Origin: Mycoemilia scoparia
Lineage: Eukaryota; Kickxellomycota; Kickxellomycetes; Kickxellales; Kickxellaceae
Direction of reading: 5' to 3'
DNA: 20,198 nt
Assembly: GCA_027575805.1 (NCBI GenBank)
Contig: JANBPU010000279.1
Coordinates: forward strand, 1-20,198
The position numbers were made by a program, and so were the translations under genes. How positions within the stretch are numbered: the stretch's first letter is position 1; every line of letters starts with the position of its first letter. The notes under the pieces are model-generated. The model was not told where the DNA came from and searched no databases. It saw nothing but the letters and a program-made list of their open reading frames with translations. Of this stretch, positions 9,921 through 18,478 are shown piece after piece.

Positions 9921-11765
9921 ATGGAAAATTTATCAATAGGAACTATAGAAACTATAATAAAGTATATTGGTCAAAGCAGACTAAAAAACCAAGTACTAAA
10001 AGAGTTATCATGTCTAAGCCCTGTATTATGTGAAAAGAGTCGAAGCCTTTTATGGCGAGAAATATACATTGCTGGAAGGTTTAGTGAGGCTGAAACTGAA
10101 AACCATCCGAGTCGGATGTATGTCCAGCAAATATCCATTTGGGGGTCAAGCAAGATTGTATTAAAACACAAGATTGTTTTCCCACCATCTTCGCCTTTGG
10201 CACAAACACCAACCACACCGACTTCTGCAAAAAGAGTCCAGTTTAATACTCAAATAACCAATATTAATCTTCCTGATGGAGAAGGAGACTCTTCTACTAC
10301 CAGCACTCAAGGAATGTCACAGAGGTTCTGGGATAGAATTCCCGTTCCTCCCAGTCCTTCTGAAAGCTCCAACAGGGTTATTGAAGAAGTTGACCTCAAC
10401 AATTATCCTGAGCAAAGTCTGAAGAAGCTCAAAGAACTATTTCCTAACGCCAATACTCTCAACTTTATGCTTGTGAGAGAGCCAGCCAAGCTGCTCAAAT
10501 ATATTGGAGAGCACTGGCCATCAATCACAAACATCGAAATGGCATGCCATATTAATAACTCAGCCATGTCGTCAGCCTCCAGGCTTCCGGAAATGGAAGA
10601 GATAGCTGCAAAATACCCCAGCGTTATGAGAAAGCTCAAACTAGAGTACTGGTATTCTGACAAGGACTTTATTGCATCATTGCTCCAGAGCCAGCATTTT
10701 TTGTCAACCCTCAGCGTTGACACCTACATGAATTCTTTTGACAGTTACATGGAATTGGAGCAGCCGCACACATCTTTGACAACGTTGAATTTGCAATATG
10801 TAAGATGGACAGATGAAGATGAGGTCCTAAACATCAGCAGTCAAACATTCCCTTCACTACAAAAATTCCGGATGCAGTATCTGGAGAAAAGCATGCACTT
10901 GAGTACCCGTTCACATGTTATGTTTTCGAAACTATTCACCAACGTGTGGAACAATCTTTTTTTGCTTGAACTACCTTATGTCACTGATACTGTTGCCATC
11001 CAAATCTCAAAGTCTTGTCCCCAACTTCGTTCATTTATGACTGAGCTGTGCTATAGTTTCACATTGCCAGATGATAACATTGCTAATATCAACGACGACG
11101 TATGGGCAGCCGATGATGGCGAAGATCAAAATATCGAAGATGATAACGATAATGAGAGACCAATAGTCCCAACCATTTTCATGCGAGCCCAAGCAAGCTT
11201 AAGAAACTCAAATACCCTAGGATCGTACATTCTTACCAACAAAGGTTTTATTGCAATGATGCAGTCGTTGCCAAAACTAGTAGAATTCAAACTAGGTACC
11301 TACTCAACAAATTCATGTCACTTGCTAGACCATGGAATCTTACTTGAAAATTCCCAGCTATTACAAGGAGGTGTTGAATCCATCACCATCCCAACGATCG
11401 AAAATATAATGGAATCTCCAGACATAGTTTCATGGAAATGCCTAGACATCAGATCAATAAAAATTCGCAAGTTGTGGCTCCCGGTTAGTGTATACGGAAT
11501 AATGCTGAGAATGCTGCCTCACCTAGAGAGTACAATATTTGAAATCGTTAACCCCAATGTCGACCAGCTGATTAATACCTGGCCAACCCACCATTTCCTT
11601 AACGAAATCGAGCTTCGGTTCCAAAACGAAGCATCTGCAGATTTTTGTCGACAGGTTTTCAATCTATTGCCTAGATTGAAGTTTGTTTATTTGGCAAATT
11701 ATGCGTTTGATGAAAAGATCTTGGAACAGGAGTATCCCAATCTTGTTATTAGGAAAAAGTGGTAA
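9921..11765 (+). CDS. F-box/LRR-like protein, 614 residues, intact
   Basis: Probably a substrate-recognition subunit of an SCF-type ubiquitin ligase; this is inferred from layout and no target can be named. A single exon. Two stop codons in frame (TAG TAG) directly precede the ATG, so the start is firm. Residues about 1-50 form a weak F-box (LSIGTIETIIKYIG, LKELSCLSPVLCEKSRSLLW). After a Ser/Thr/Pro-rich stretch (about 85-155) come irregular leucine-rich repeats, for example LKKLKELFPNANTLNFML, SCPQLRSFMTEL, MLPHLESTIFEI and LLPRLKFVYLANYAF. An acidic insert (DDGEDQNIEDDNDNE) lies near residues 400-414. The tail YPNLVIRKKW matches the style of the pseudogene at 476-2330, suggesting one family. 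A poly(A) signal AATAAA is at 11912-11917. Confidence 0.75.
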   Translation: MENLSIGTIETIIKYIGQSRLKNQVLKELSCLSPVLCEKSRSLLWREIYIAGRFSEAETENHPSRMYVQQISIWGSSKIVLKHKIVFPPSSPLAQTPTTPTSAKRVQFNTQITNINLPDGEGDSSTTSTQGMSQRFWDRIPVPPSPSESSNRVIEEVDLNNYPEQSLKKLKELFPNANTLNFMLVREPAKLLKYIGEHWPSITNIEMACHINNSAMSSASRLPEMEEIAAKYPSVMRKLKLEYWYSDKDFIASLLQSQHFLSTLSVDTYMNSFDSYMELEQPHTSLTTLNLQYVRWTDEDEVLNISSQTFPSLQKFRMQYLEKSMHLSTRSHVMFSKLFTNVWNNLFLLELPYVTDTVAIQISKSCPQLRSFMTELCYSFTLPDDNIANINDDVWAADDGEDQNIEDDNDNERPIVPTIFMRAQASLRNSNTLGSYILTNKGFIAMMQSLPKLVEFKLGTYSTNSCHLLDHGILLENSQLLQGGVESITIPTIENIMESPDIVSWKCLDIRSIKIRKLWLPVSVYGIMLRMLPHLESTIFEIVNPNVDQLINTWPTHHFLNEIELRFQNEASADFCRQVFNLLPRLKFVYLANYAFDEKILEQEYPNLVIRKKW

Positions 11766-12146
11766 TGGTATCATTAAAAAAACAGTCATTCTGTTTTGTA
11801 CTTTTGCTTTATTATATCCGCACATTTTACTATTATGTATATACATATATTATTATTATTATTATTATTATTACATGACAATGATATTTCCTCAATATAT
11901 TTTTAATTTGTAATAAAATATTATTATTTTCATTTATTTAAAAAGACTTGCCATCTATGGTAAAAACTGTAGTTTCTATTCATGGTAAAATTCAATAGTT
12001 TTAATAGCAACCCATAATTAGTGAAGTCCATATCATTTGTAACAATATACTGAATTCTGTTATGCAACAGTAAAAGTACTGCAGAATTTACTTTTTTGAA
12101 ACCTCACCTATTTTTACAACATAATTTAATTTGCACAATTGTAAAT
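11766..12146. other. Spacer with ATT microsatellite and ING promoter
   Basis: Holds the F-box gene's 3' end, an (ATT)n microsatellite at about 11849-11873, a poly(A) signal at 11912-11917, and the AT-rich leader of the ING gene. No gene seen. Confidence 0.6.
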
Positions 12147-13450
12147 ATGTTGTACCTCGAAGAATACCTTGACAGTAAGCTATTCAATCATGTATATTTT
12201 TCATGTGTCTATGAAAAGAGTACAAAGTACAAGTCCATATAAATACTAATTATAAATCATGTGTTTTCCTTGATAATAGCCATAGAGGGTCTCCCTATGG
12301 AGCTCCAGCGACAATTTACTCTAATGAGAGAACTTGATGCTTTATCTCAAGGTAAATAACAAACATTATTAATTACATATTATACCTTTGTCACATCAAT
12401 AAATCCTTCATCGCCCCCTTACCACATATCACAATAAAAATTGCAAATATAGAGCTCCAAAACAAAATGCAAACAGACATATCAGGCTACCTTGATTCTA
12501 TCACCTCAATGACACGTGAAGAACGAGCTACAAAACTCCAAGACTTTATGCAGCTATTCAGCAATGCACTCAAGCATGGCGAGGAAAAAGTCGCCTTAGC
12601 TACACAAACATATGAGTTGGTTGACAAGCATATCAGAAAACTTGACGAGGATTTAGCCCGTTTTGAAGAAAGACAATTAACCATGCCACCTAGAATTGCT
12701 CATTCATGGGGGCCAGGTGCTACCAATATGGCTGTAGATAAAGATTCAGGAGATATTATTAGTAATAGTAATAACAATAACAACAACAACAACGATAATA
12801 ATGGTGGCAGTAAAACTTCTAGTGGTGGTGGTGGTGGTGGTGGCTCGACGTCAAAGAAACGTAGAAACGCACGATCAACTTCACCTAATACATCAGGAAA
12901 GGCATCCAGCGGTCATGGTCAACCTGGTGGTGGTAGCGGGGGTAGTAGACATGGACAAGGACATAAAAAGGAAGGCGGTGGGACTAGTAGTTCTAAAGGA
13001 AAAGGATCCAAAAGGTATGTAAATAAAATTCACCAACCCACGTATAGTAATGTAGAGTTATTATATTCTACGCATCTTGTTGACTCGAAATTTTATATAT
13101 TTTTTAGTACTGCTACAACACAAATATTGGGAGATATGCCTATTGATCCTAATGAGCCACGGTATTGCTACTGCAACCAAGTTTCTTATGGTGAAATGGT
13201 GGCCTGTGACGATGATAACGTAAGTATTAAAACTCAAATCTGTATTCCTATTGTTAACACCTTGTGACATTGTTATATCTTTGAGACTATTATTAATATA
13301 AAAATTTATGGATGTGATAATTTTATCTAGTGTGAAGTTGAGTGGTTCCATCTTGGCTGTGTCGACTTAAAGGCCCCGCCAAAAGGAAAGTGGTATTGTA
13401 AAAGATGTCTTTCCAACCGCAAAAAGAAGAAGGATAATGGAGACAAGTAA
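12147..13450 (+). CDS. ING-family PHD-finger protein, chromatin regulator
   Basis: ING proteins read histone H3 trimethylated at Lys4 and guide histone acetyltransferase or deacetylase complexes in the nucleus. Five exons splice in frame: 12147-12174, 12280-12351, 12453-13014, 13108-13219 and 13331-13450, for 297 residues. Donors are GTAAGC, GTAAAT, GTATGT and GTAAGT; intron 1 has a TACTAAT branch site. The N-terminus [24 protein letters not shown] and [15 protein letters not shown] form the typical ING helix domain. A low-complexity linker follows: poly-Asn (12776-12795), poly-Gly (12821-12843) and Ser/Lys/Arg-rich nuclear-localisation-like sequence. The C-terminal PHD finger has the Cys4-His-Cys3 order: [18 protein letters not shown], then [12 protein letters not shown] and GKWYCKRC, with the binding-site Trp present. 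The protein ends in a basic tail, [11 protein letters not shown]. All zinc ligands are present. Confidence 0.95.
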
Positions 13451-13567
13451 TTGTGTCAATTTTTAGTGTAGAATTATAATTATTATAGTTGTTGAGTATT
13501 TTTTTGGAATATATTTTTTACCAGATGGGTGAGATTTCCCTGTTGAACATATTTATATATATATATG

Positions 13568-13666
13568 GTAGGCAGAAATAAGCCCTTAGATTTTAGCCCA
13601 AACACAAGTCATTTGGTATGGGACTCTTGGGAGCCCTTCTTTGGCTAAAGACCTGTCAACTTTGAC
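13568..13666 (-). repeat. Dispersed repeat copy C: diverged coding remnant
   Basis: A 33-codon block aligns without gaps to 340-438 of copy A on the minus strand. Shared residues include VKV, YQM, WAK and GLISAY. Within the conserved codons at least five differences are synonymous third-base changes (L TTG/TTA, Y TAT/TAC, A GCC/GCT, G GGA/GGG, L CTC/CTT), which suggests coding descent. Similarity extends more weakly upstream to about 13720. One codon is now TAA where copy A has Trp, so this copy is dead. No MITE terminus is next to it; an AT dinucleotide run (13552-13566) takes that place. Confidence 0.55.
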
Positions 13667-14145
13667 AACATTAAGATTGGAATACAAGCTTTTTTGTACT
13701 AAAACTTTTTTACTGGCAAAAATACAAATGATTTATAAGGTAATCATGGATTTTTTGGGATTCGAACATTTATCTAAAAGTCGTGACTCAAATGAGAATC
13801 ACAATTTTTAGTGTATGTGGCATATAGCTACCTCCCTAGGAATAATAAAATGCTTTATCATCGTAAAAATTGTAACTCAAACCCAAGACTCTCAAATCTC
13901 AAGCATGTTGATTCTACCAATTCACTTTAGATACTGTTGCACAAAATTTTCATTTTATTATAAGATGTTGTTAATAAAAACAAAAAAGTCTAAATCTAAA
14001 CTACACTAGACCCTTCCACAGGCAAGCTACAAATTTACTCCCCATACACTTAAACTTTTAGATGAGGAATTTCACATGAAACCTTGCTCATAAAATTTTA
14101 GTTTAATCAAAGTACAAACTTACCTTGTAAGAGAAAAACCAGTAT
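13667..14145. other. Gene-free stretch, repeat margin
   Basis: AT-rich sequence between the coding remnant and the tandem duplication. Its 64-residue ORF (13815-14009) is Lys/Ile/Ser-rich with no recognisable motif. Nothing I can support as a gene. Confidence 0.5.
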
Positions 14146-14632
14146 GTTCCAATTATAGTACTATATCTAAGATTAAACTTTGGTGATCATCCCATTCTTT
14201 GTCATTGATAGGCATTCCAAAAATATACATCTTCAGCAAAATAGAAAGTGCATTGATATTCCACGTACATGGGTTTCACGAAAACATGTCCAATCCTATC
14301 GATGGTGACTATTTGGTCTTTCAATTAACAATTTGTAAAAATAGTGGTTTTGGGTTATAGTGTGGCCAATTTTTTCCAACAGACTTGTTCTGATTATAAT
14401 GCCATGTCTAAGATTAAACTTTGCTGATCATCCCATTTTTTGCTATTGATGGGCATTCTAAAAATACATTTCTTGAGCAAAATTGAAAGTGCATTGATAT
14501 TCCGCCTGCATGGGTACCACGAAAACATGTCCAGCCCTTTAGGCAGCGACTATCCAGCCTTTCAATCAATTATTTGCAAAAATAGCAGTTTGGGATTATT
14601 GTGTGATAATGTCATTGACCAAATGTGTCTGC
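14146..14632. repeat. Diverged tandem duplication, period 241 bases, two units
   Basis: Unit 1 (14146-14386) and unit 2 (14387 to about 14632) are direct repeats. Three anchors give the same offset of 241: GTTC (14146 and 14387), TAAGATTAAACTTTG (14168 and 14409) and GCATTGATATTCC (14250 and 14491). In one plus-strand frame both units encode SKIESALIF, HG, HENMS, DY, FQ and ICKNS, but unit 1 meets TAG where unit 2 has Leu, and both have a TGA shortly upstream. Function unknown. It lies directly upstream of the promoter of the secreted-protein gene. Confidence 0.8.
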
Positions 14633-14741
14633 GCCATCTATTAGACCAGTCTTTTGCAACTGCCTCTCAGAATTAGCACAGCTTGGGTCTGCAATGCCTC
14701 TCGTTTCAATGATCCCTGACCACCTATATGGCCACAGAAAT

Positions 14742-14749
14742 GTATAAAA
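14742..14749 (+). promoter_or_regulatory. TATA box of the small secreted protein gene
   Basis: TATAAAAA, followed by GG, stands about 145 bases before the ATG at 14887, in a fitting place for transcription into the secreted-protein gene. Confidence 0.55.
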
Positions 14750-14886
14750 AGGAGTCCCTGGCCTTTATGCCTTATCCAGTAAAAAAGCATCATCACTAGA
14801 CACTTTTCGATTGGAAACCTCAGAATCGCTCGACCACAAACATACTCGCTCATCACTGCATATCCTTGATACTCGAGCACCCCAGC

Positions 14887-15270
14887 ATGAAACTTTCCAC
14901 CACCACCACCACCCTTTCTTCTTCTTCCTCTGCAGTAGTTGCTGCTACCATACTTTCTATCCTCTCTCAAGGAGTGGCCCTCGCCAACCCCAACAACAAC
15001 AACAACAAAGACAACCAAGGACAGGCGCCTGGAAAAACTTGGTCTATTGGAGGCTTTGAAACCATAGTGGACGTCGAATATGACAATGCTCAGGGCCAAA
15101 TAACAAGCTCAAAACATGAAGCTTTTGCTGCTGTGTCTGCGCTTTCCGTAGGCGATGGTATGACTTTATTTGCATATGGGCAGGGCGTAACAGGCGGAGC
15201 ACAATTTGTTCCAACACAATTCAACCCCGAAATCCAAGCCCCTCAATCAACTCCTCCAGCTTATAACTAA
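14887..15270 (+). CDS. Small secreted protein of unknown function, 127 residues
   Basis: I do not recognise this protein. The frame is open a little further 5', but the first ATG is at 14887, giving MKLSTTTTTL. A Thr/Ser-rich stretch and a hydrophobic core (AVVAATILSILSQGVALA) make a signal peptide, with cleavage likely after ALA near residue 34. Then come a run of Asn (NPNNNNNKDN), a compact middle (TWSIGGFETIVDVEYDNAQGQI, EAFAAVSALSVGDGMTLFAYGQGV) and a Pro/Gln-rich tail ending STPPAYN. There is no cysteine, so it is not a disulfide-rich effector. Promoter (TATA at 14742), signal peptide and a poly(A) signal AATAAA at 15393-15398 together support a real gene. Role outside the cell or in the wall is inferred. 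Confidence 0.7.
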   Translation: MKLSTTTTTLSSSSSAVVAATILSILSQGVALANPNNNNNKDNQGQAPGKTWSIGGFETIVDVEYDNAQGQITSSKHEAFAAVSALSVGDGMTLFAYGQGVTGGAQFVPTQFNPEIQAPQSTPPAYN

Positions 15271-15597
15271 ACATCGCCTGATCAAAGATTCATTCCAACA
15301 AATACACACACACACACACAGCTTCTTACTACCGTCTTTTTCAAAATTTTCGCAAAAATTGATTGCCATTGTTATGTTCATTAGATAAATACAATAAATT
15401 TGATTACAGGTGTTGAATAAATAACAAAACAATCCGGATATATCAATTCAAAGATAAAACCCCTATGACAGAATATAAGCAGCACATATATAATGAAGGA
15501 AGCTATTCCTATTAGTCTGTTTGAAAGATGGAGACAAAAAATGCAGTGCTCTGCAATTACTGGATATCTGTCCGATAGGAAAAAAGAAAAAATGATT
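15271..15597. other. Spacer with CA microsatellite
   Basis: 3' UTR of the secreted-protein gene with an (AC)n run at 15304-15320 and AATAAA at 15393-15398. At 15580-15592 lie A-rich runs that read as poly-T on the minus strand, the RNA polymerase III terminator of the tRNA gene. Confidence 0.6.
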
Positions 15598-15669
15598 GGG
15601 TCCAACCGGGGATTGAACCCGGGACCTCCTGCACCCAAAGCAGGAATCATACCTCTAGACCATTGAACC
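15598..15669 (-). tRNA. tRNA-Pro (anticodon UGG)
   Basis: A 72-base cloverleaf on the minus strand. The acceptor stem GGTTCAA pairs with TTGGACC (one T-G pair), the anticodon stem CCTGC/GCAGG encloses TTTGGGT (anticodon TGG), and the T stem CCGGG/CCCGG encloses TTCAATC. There is no intron and no encoded CCA. A run of T follows the 3' end within 10 bases. Confidence 0.96.
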
Positions 15670-15936
15670 AATCAAATCACTGGCTTTTTTTTTATTCGCT
15701 CATAGTAGAAACAATAGTTTTATTATAGTCTTTTTATCTGTCATGGTTGATATTAAATTAGGAACAGTAAAGTAGTGAATATAGCTAAAGTCTAGTATAG
15801 ACCACAAGAAAAAACAATAATAATATTGTCAATTTTTGGCCGAATACTAGTTTCCTTATTATGGGTTTATAATTTTTAAATAGTAGAATGAAATTCTAAA
15901 TGGTCATTATAAGATCTTTGGAGCTTCAATAGGGGA

Positions 15937-15995
15937 ATATTTTTTGAGGGATTAAGGTTTACTAGTAAAACTGGATATTCATTTGGCTGTGATTG
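15937..15995. mobile_element. Truncated MITE fragment next to copy 4
   Basis: Resembles the left half of copy 4 (TTTACTAGTAAAA, CATTTGGCTGTGATTG) but stops before the family's CCCCTATAA motif, exactly where copy 4 begins. It looks like an older element broken by, or duplicated with, copy 4. Confidence 0.65.
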
Positions 15996-15998
15996 TTC

Positions 15999-16119
15999 AT
16001 ATGGGTAATAATTTTTGAAGGGTGAAAGTTTACTAGTAAAATTGGACATCCATTTGACTGTGATTGCCCCTATAATCACTGGTCCCCAAAATTCACCCTT
16101 CAAAAATTATGATCCATAT
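15999..16119. mobile_element. MITE copy 4, about 121 bp
   Basis: Left end ATATGGGTAATAATTTTTGA then AGGGTGAA; right end TTCACCCTTCAAAAATTATG, ATCCATAT. Interior has GATTGCCCCTATAATCACTG. The terminal repeats match over about 28 bases with few mismatches, making this one of the best-preserved copies. Confidence 0.85.
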
Positions 16120-16593
16120 ATATACTATTGCTACTTTGAAAACATAATAGAATGTGAAATCGCTAGAATCATAGCTCCTATAATCTATATCTAAATAACT
16201 CCGTTACATGATTAACAATATAGATGGCAATGGTTTTGTGGTAAAAATAACCAAAATTTATTTTATGATCCCCAAAGACTACTTGTGCAACAACAATATT
16301 AAATTTCTTCAAAAACGTATTTCTAAAAGAAATAATCCTATCGGTGAAAACAGATTAGATCATTTCTTCAAAAAAGGGTGTAGATTTTAGAAGATTCATT
16401 GTTATTGCGTAGCTTCAAACACCCAACCACCCTCTCTCTATCTCTCGAATATTTAGCAAAAGAAAAGCAAGGACAAGTCGCCTTAACACAAACCCAAAGC
16501 CAACCTATATTCATTGCCATCATCACCTTAATCTCTAATTTCCAAGCTAAACACCAAGCCACTATTAATATAGGGTCGCTGCTGCTTTTGCTC
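16120..16593. other. Gene-free stretch downstream of the 93-residue gene
   Basis: Should hold the 3' UTR of the minus-strand gene at 16594. The short ORFs here on both strands lack recognisable features. Nothing else seen. Confidence 0.5.
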
Positions 16594-16967
16594 TTAGAGT
16601 TGATCACTTAGGCCATGAGAAAACGTGTAGCTAATGGATTTGCTGCTACCATCACTTCCCTTCACATAAGAAACAGTAATGCTTTGGCGAGATTTGATTA
16701 GCTCTTCTACCGCCGCAATTGCATTGCTGGTCGTAGCTTGGCAACTATATCCGACAGTAATTGAGCTCTAGATATAAAAACAAGTCATAAACAAAAACAT
16801 TGGCTATTATGGGAATTTGTTTTATGTATATAGAAGGGGATTCTGAAATCGATACTTACAGCGTCAGAACTATTGAGTTCAGATGTAACATTACTCAAAA
16901 CCTCACGTCCATTATAACTGTTCTCATAGTCGTCAAAGAAAATAAGGTTATCGAGAGAAGAAGCCAT
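16594..16967 (-). CDS. Small two-exon gene, 93-residue protein of unknown function
   Basis: I do not recognise the product. ATG at 16967 (MASSLDNLIFFDDYENSY) opens exon 1 (16967-16860); an intron at 16859-16768 starts GTAAGT and ends ATCTAG; exon 2 (16767-16594) continues in the same phase (SSITVGYSCQATTSNAIAAV...) to TAA. The exon 2 part is Ser-rich with alternating polar and hydrophobic residues (SITVSYVKGSDGSSKSISYTF), which suggests a small beta-rich fold with one helix (AIAAVEELIKS). There is no signal peptide or membrane segment, and one Cys. Support comes from the clean splice join and a TATAAATAG box at 17117-17125 on the minus strand, about 150 bases upstream. Confidence 0.65.
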
Positions 16968-17527
16968 GGCTGCGTTACTTAGTGTTGTCTCGCGAGTGCT
17001 TAACAGCTAGTCCTTTCTTAGCACTTTCTTAAGAGTTAAGAGAATAGAATGAGTACGATGTTTGGATGTAAATATCAGAGGAGATGAGGTTATCCAATAT
17101 GGTGTTTCCAAAGCAGCTATTTATACACACACACACTTTTGTGGTATGTTGCTACAAACAGAAAGGTGGCGTTCTTGGGGTTTGGCTTCTACTATACCAC
17201 AAGGCGTAAATTGGAAATTGTACCAGATGGTACGGTCAGCATTAGTATTCAAAGCATCTGACACTAACCCCTTTGATTCCTGAACTTGATAATCTTATGC
17301 GAGATAGCCAGGCAACCATGACCAATGCAAGAACCAAGTGCTTATTGGTTATCACTCCAAGCCATTAATCATGGCTATTCATGTATAAAATCCAAATCAT
17401 TAGGTCTGCTCGAAAATAGTATTGCATTAAAATCTGCAACACTCTTTTGCCTTTTGAAACTCTCAAAGCATTTAATGTGACTGTTTCTTAAAAAGCTTAC
17501 CATTGAATATATATCCAACATTTGGTC
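16968..17527. other. Promoter region of the 93-residue gene
   Basis: Holds the TATA box described separately and an (AC)n run at about 17125-17136. The plus-strand ORF at 17062-17283 runs across the promoter and has no family resemblance; I treat it as chance. Confidence 0.5.
17117..17125 (-). promoter_or_regulatory. TATA box of the 93-residue gene
   Basis: TATAAATAG on the minus strand, about 150 bases before the ATG at 16967. Confidence 0.55.
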
Positions 17528-17649
17528 ATATGGGATATAATTTTTGAAGGGTGACTTTTGGTGGCCAACGATTATAGGAGCAACCACTGCCAAATGTACG
17601 ATCAGCATTTGCTAGCAGATGGTCACCCTTCAAAAATAATCACCCATAT
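17528..17649. mobile_element. MITE copy 5, about 122 bp
   Basis: Left end ATATGGGATATAATTTTTGA then AGGGTGAC; right end GTCACCCTTCAAAAATAATC, ACCCATAT. Interior carries CCAACGATTATAGGAGCAAC, the family motif. The terminal repeats pair over about 28 bases with four mismatches. Confidence 0.85.
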
Positions 17650-17770
17650 GCTTTATCAAATATCTGGGTTGCTAAGCAAAATCAAATTTATTGTAGTTTC
17701 TAGCTTGGATGAGTCGTTTCAACTTTTTAAATATGATAGCTAGGCTGGTAATAAATTCAAAATCCTAACC

Positions 17771-17875
17771 AAATGGACGATTGTTTTTGGAGGGTTAGTC
17801 ACACATTTGGCTGTGGCTGCCCCTATAATCATTTGCAGCCATCAAAAGGTACCCTTCAAAAATTATTACCCATAT
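17771..17875. mobile_element. MITE copy 6, about 105 bp, left end decayed
   Basis: The right end is well kept (GGTACCCTTCAAAAATTATT, ACCCATAT), and the interior has CTGCCCCTATAATCATTTGC. The left end (about 17771-17797, TTGTTTTTGGAGGGTT) is worn. It lies only about 120 bases after copy 5. Confidence 0.75.
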
Positions 17876-18478
17876 AGAGCACCAAGCAGCTATAATTGAG
17901 TATTGTTATCCTTCCTCTCCAAATTCTCACAAACCTTTTGGAAAGCTGACATCTTTTACTTTGAAATCTAAAAAACTTGTCCACGGTGATGATGACCAGT
18001 TCATATTGCTTGTTAAATTATTCCTTACCCTTAAAGTTTTTGTGCACAGCAGGTATATGAATGGTTATAAGAGAGCAAGTATACTGACACTTCTTGGAAA
18101 AACCTTTCTCGATTTGGCTATTAATTGGAAATAAGCACAAGTTTAATGTGCGGCTTTGATGTCAAACACAAGAGTGTGTAGTAACATCTAAACCATAAAA
18201 CCATATTTGCATATCTGGCCAAAGTTCGCAAAGCCTTAAATAAAGATGTATCCTTGAATTGAATGCCAATCGTTCCTTAATTGAGTCAAAATCTTATTAT
18301 AATGACCGACTAATATTTCAGCCCACAGTACGTTTGGTCAATAGATAATTTTTGCCAAACAATCATTTATGCTTTAGTTTTACAAAACAAATTGTGGAAT
18401 AAACAATTCATTAAAAAATCATCAAGAAGTCTAAACACCCAAATGTCCCAAAAAAAGAGAGAGATGTCGGTCTACTGG
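17876..18478. other. Gene-free stretch downstream of the CAP-like gene
   Basis: AT-rich; the part next to 18479 should be the 3' UTR of the CAP-like gene. No ORF, RNA gene or repeat recognised. Confidence 0.55.

Noticed and set aside
14641..15099. 152-residue minus-strand ORF
   Set aside because: Overlaps the secreted-protein gene and its promoter, with poly-Val/Gly stretches from the antisense of Asn and Thr repeats.
17375..17608. 77-residue minus-strand ORF with a recurring LAVVAPIIVGHQK-type motif
   Set aside because: The motif is the translation of the MITE terminus and recurs wherever the element does; it is not a conserved protein by itself.
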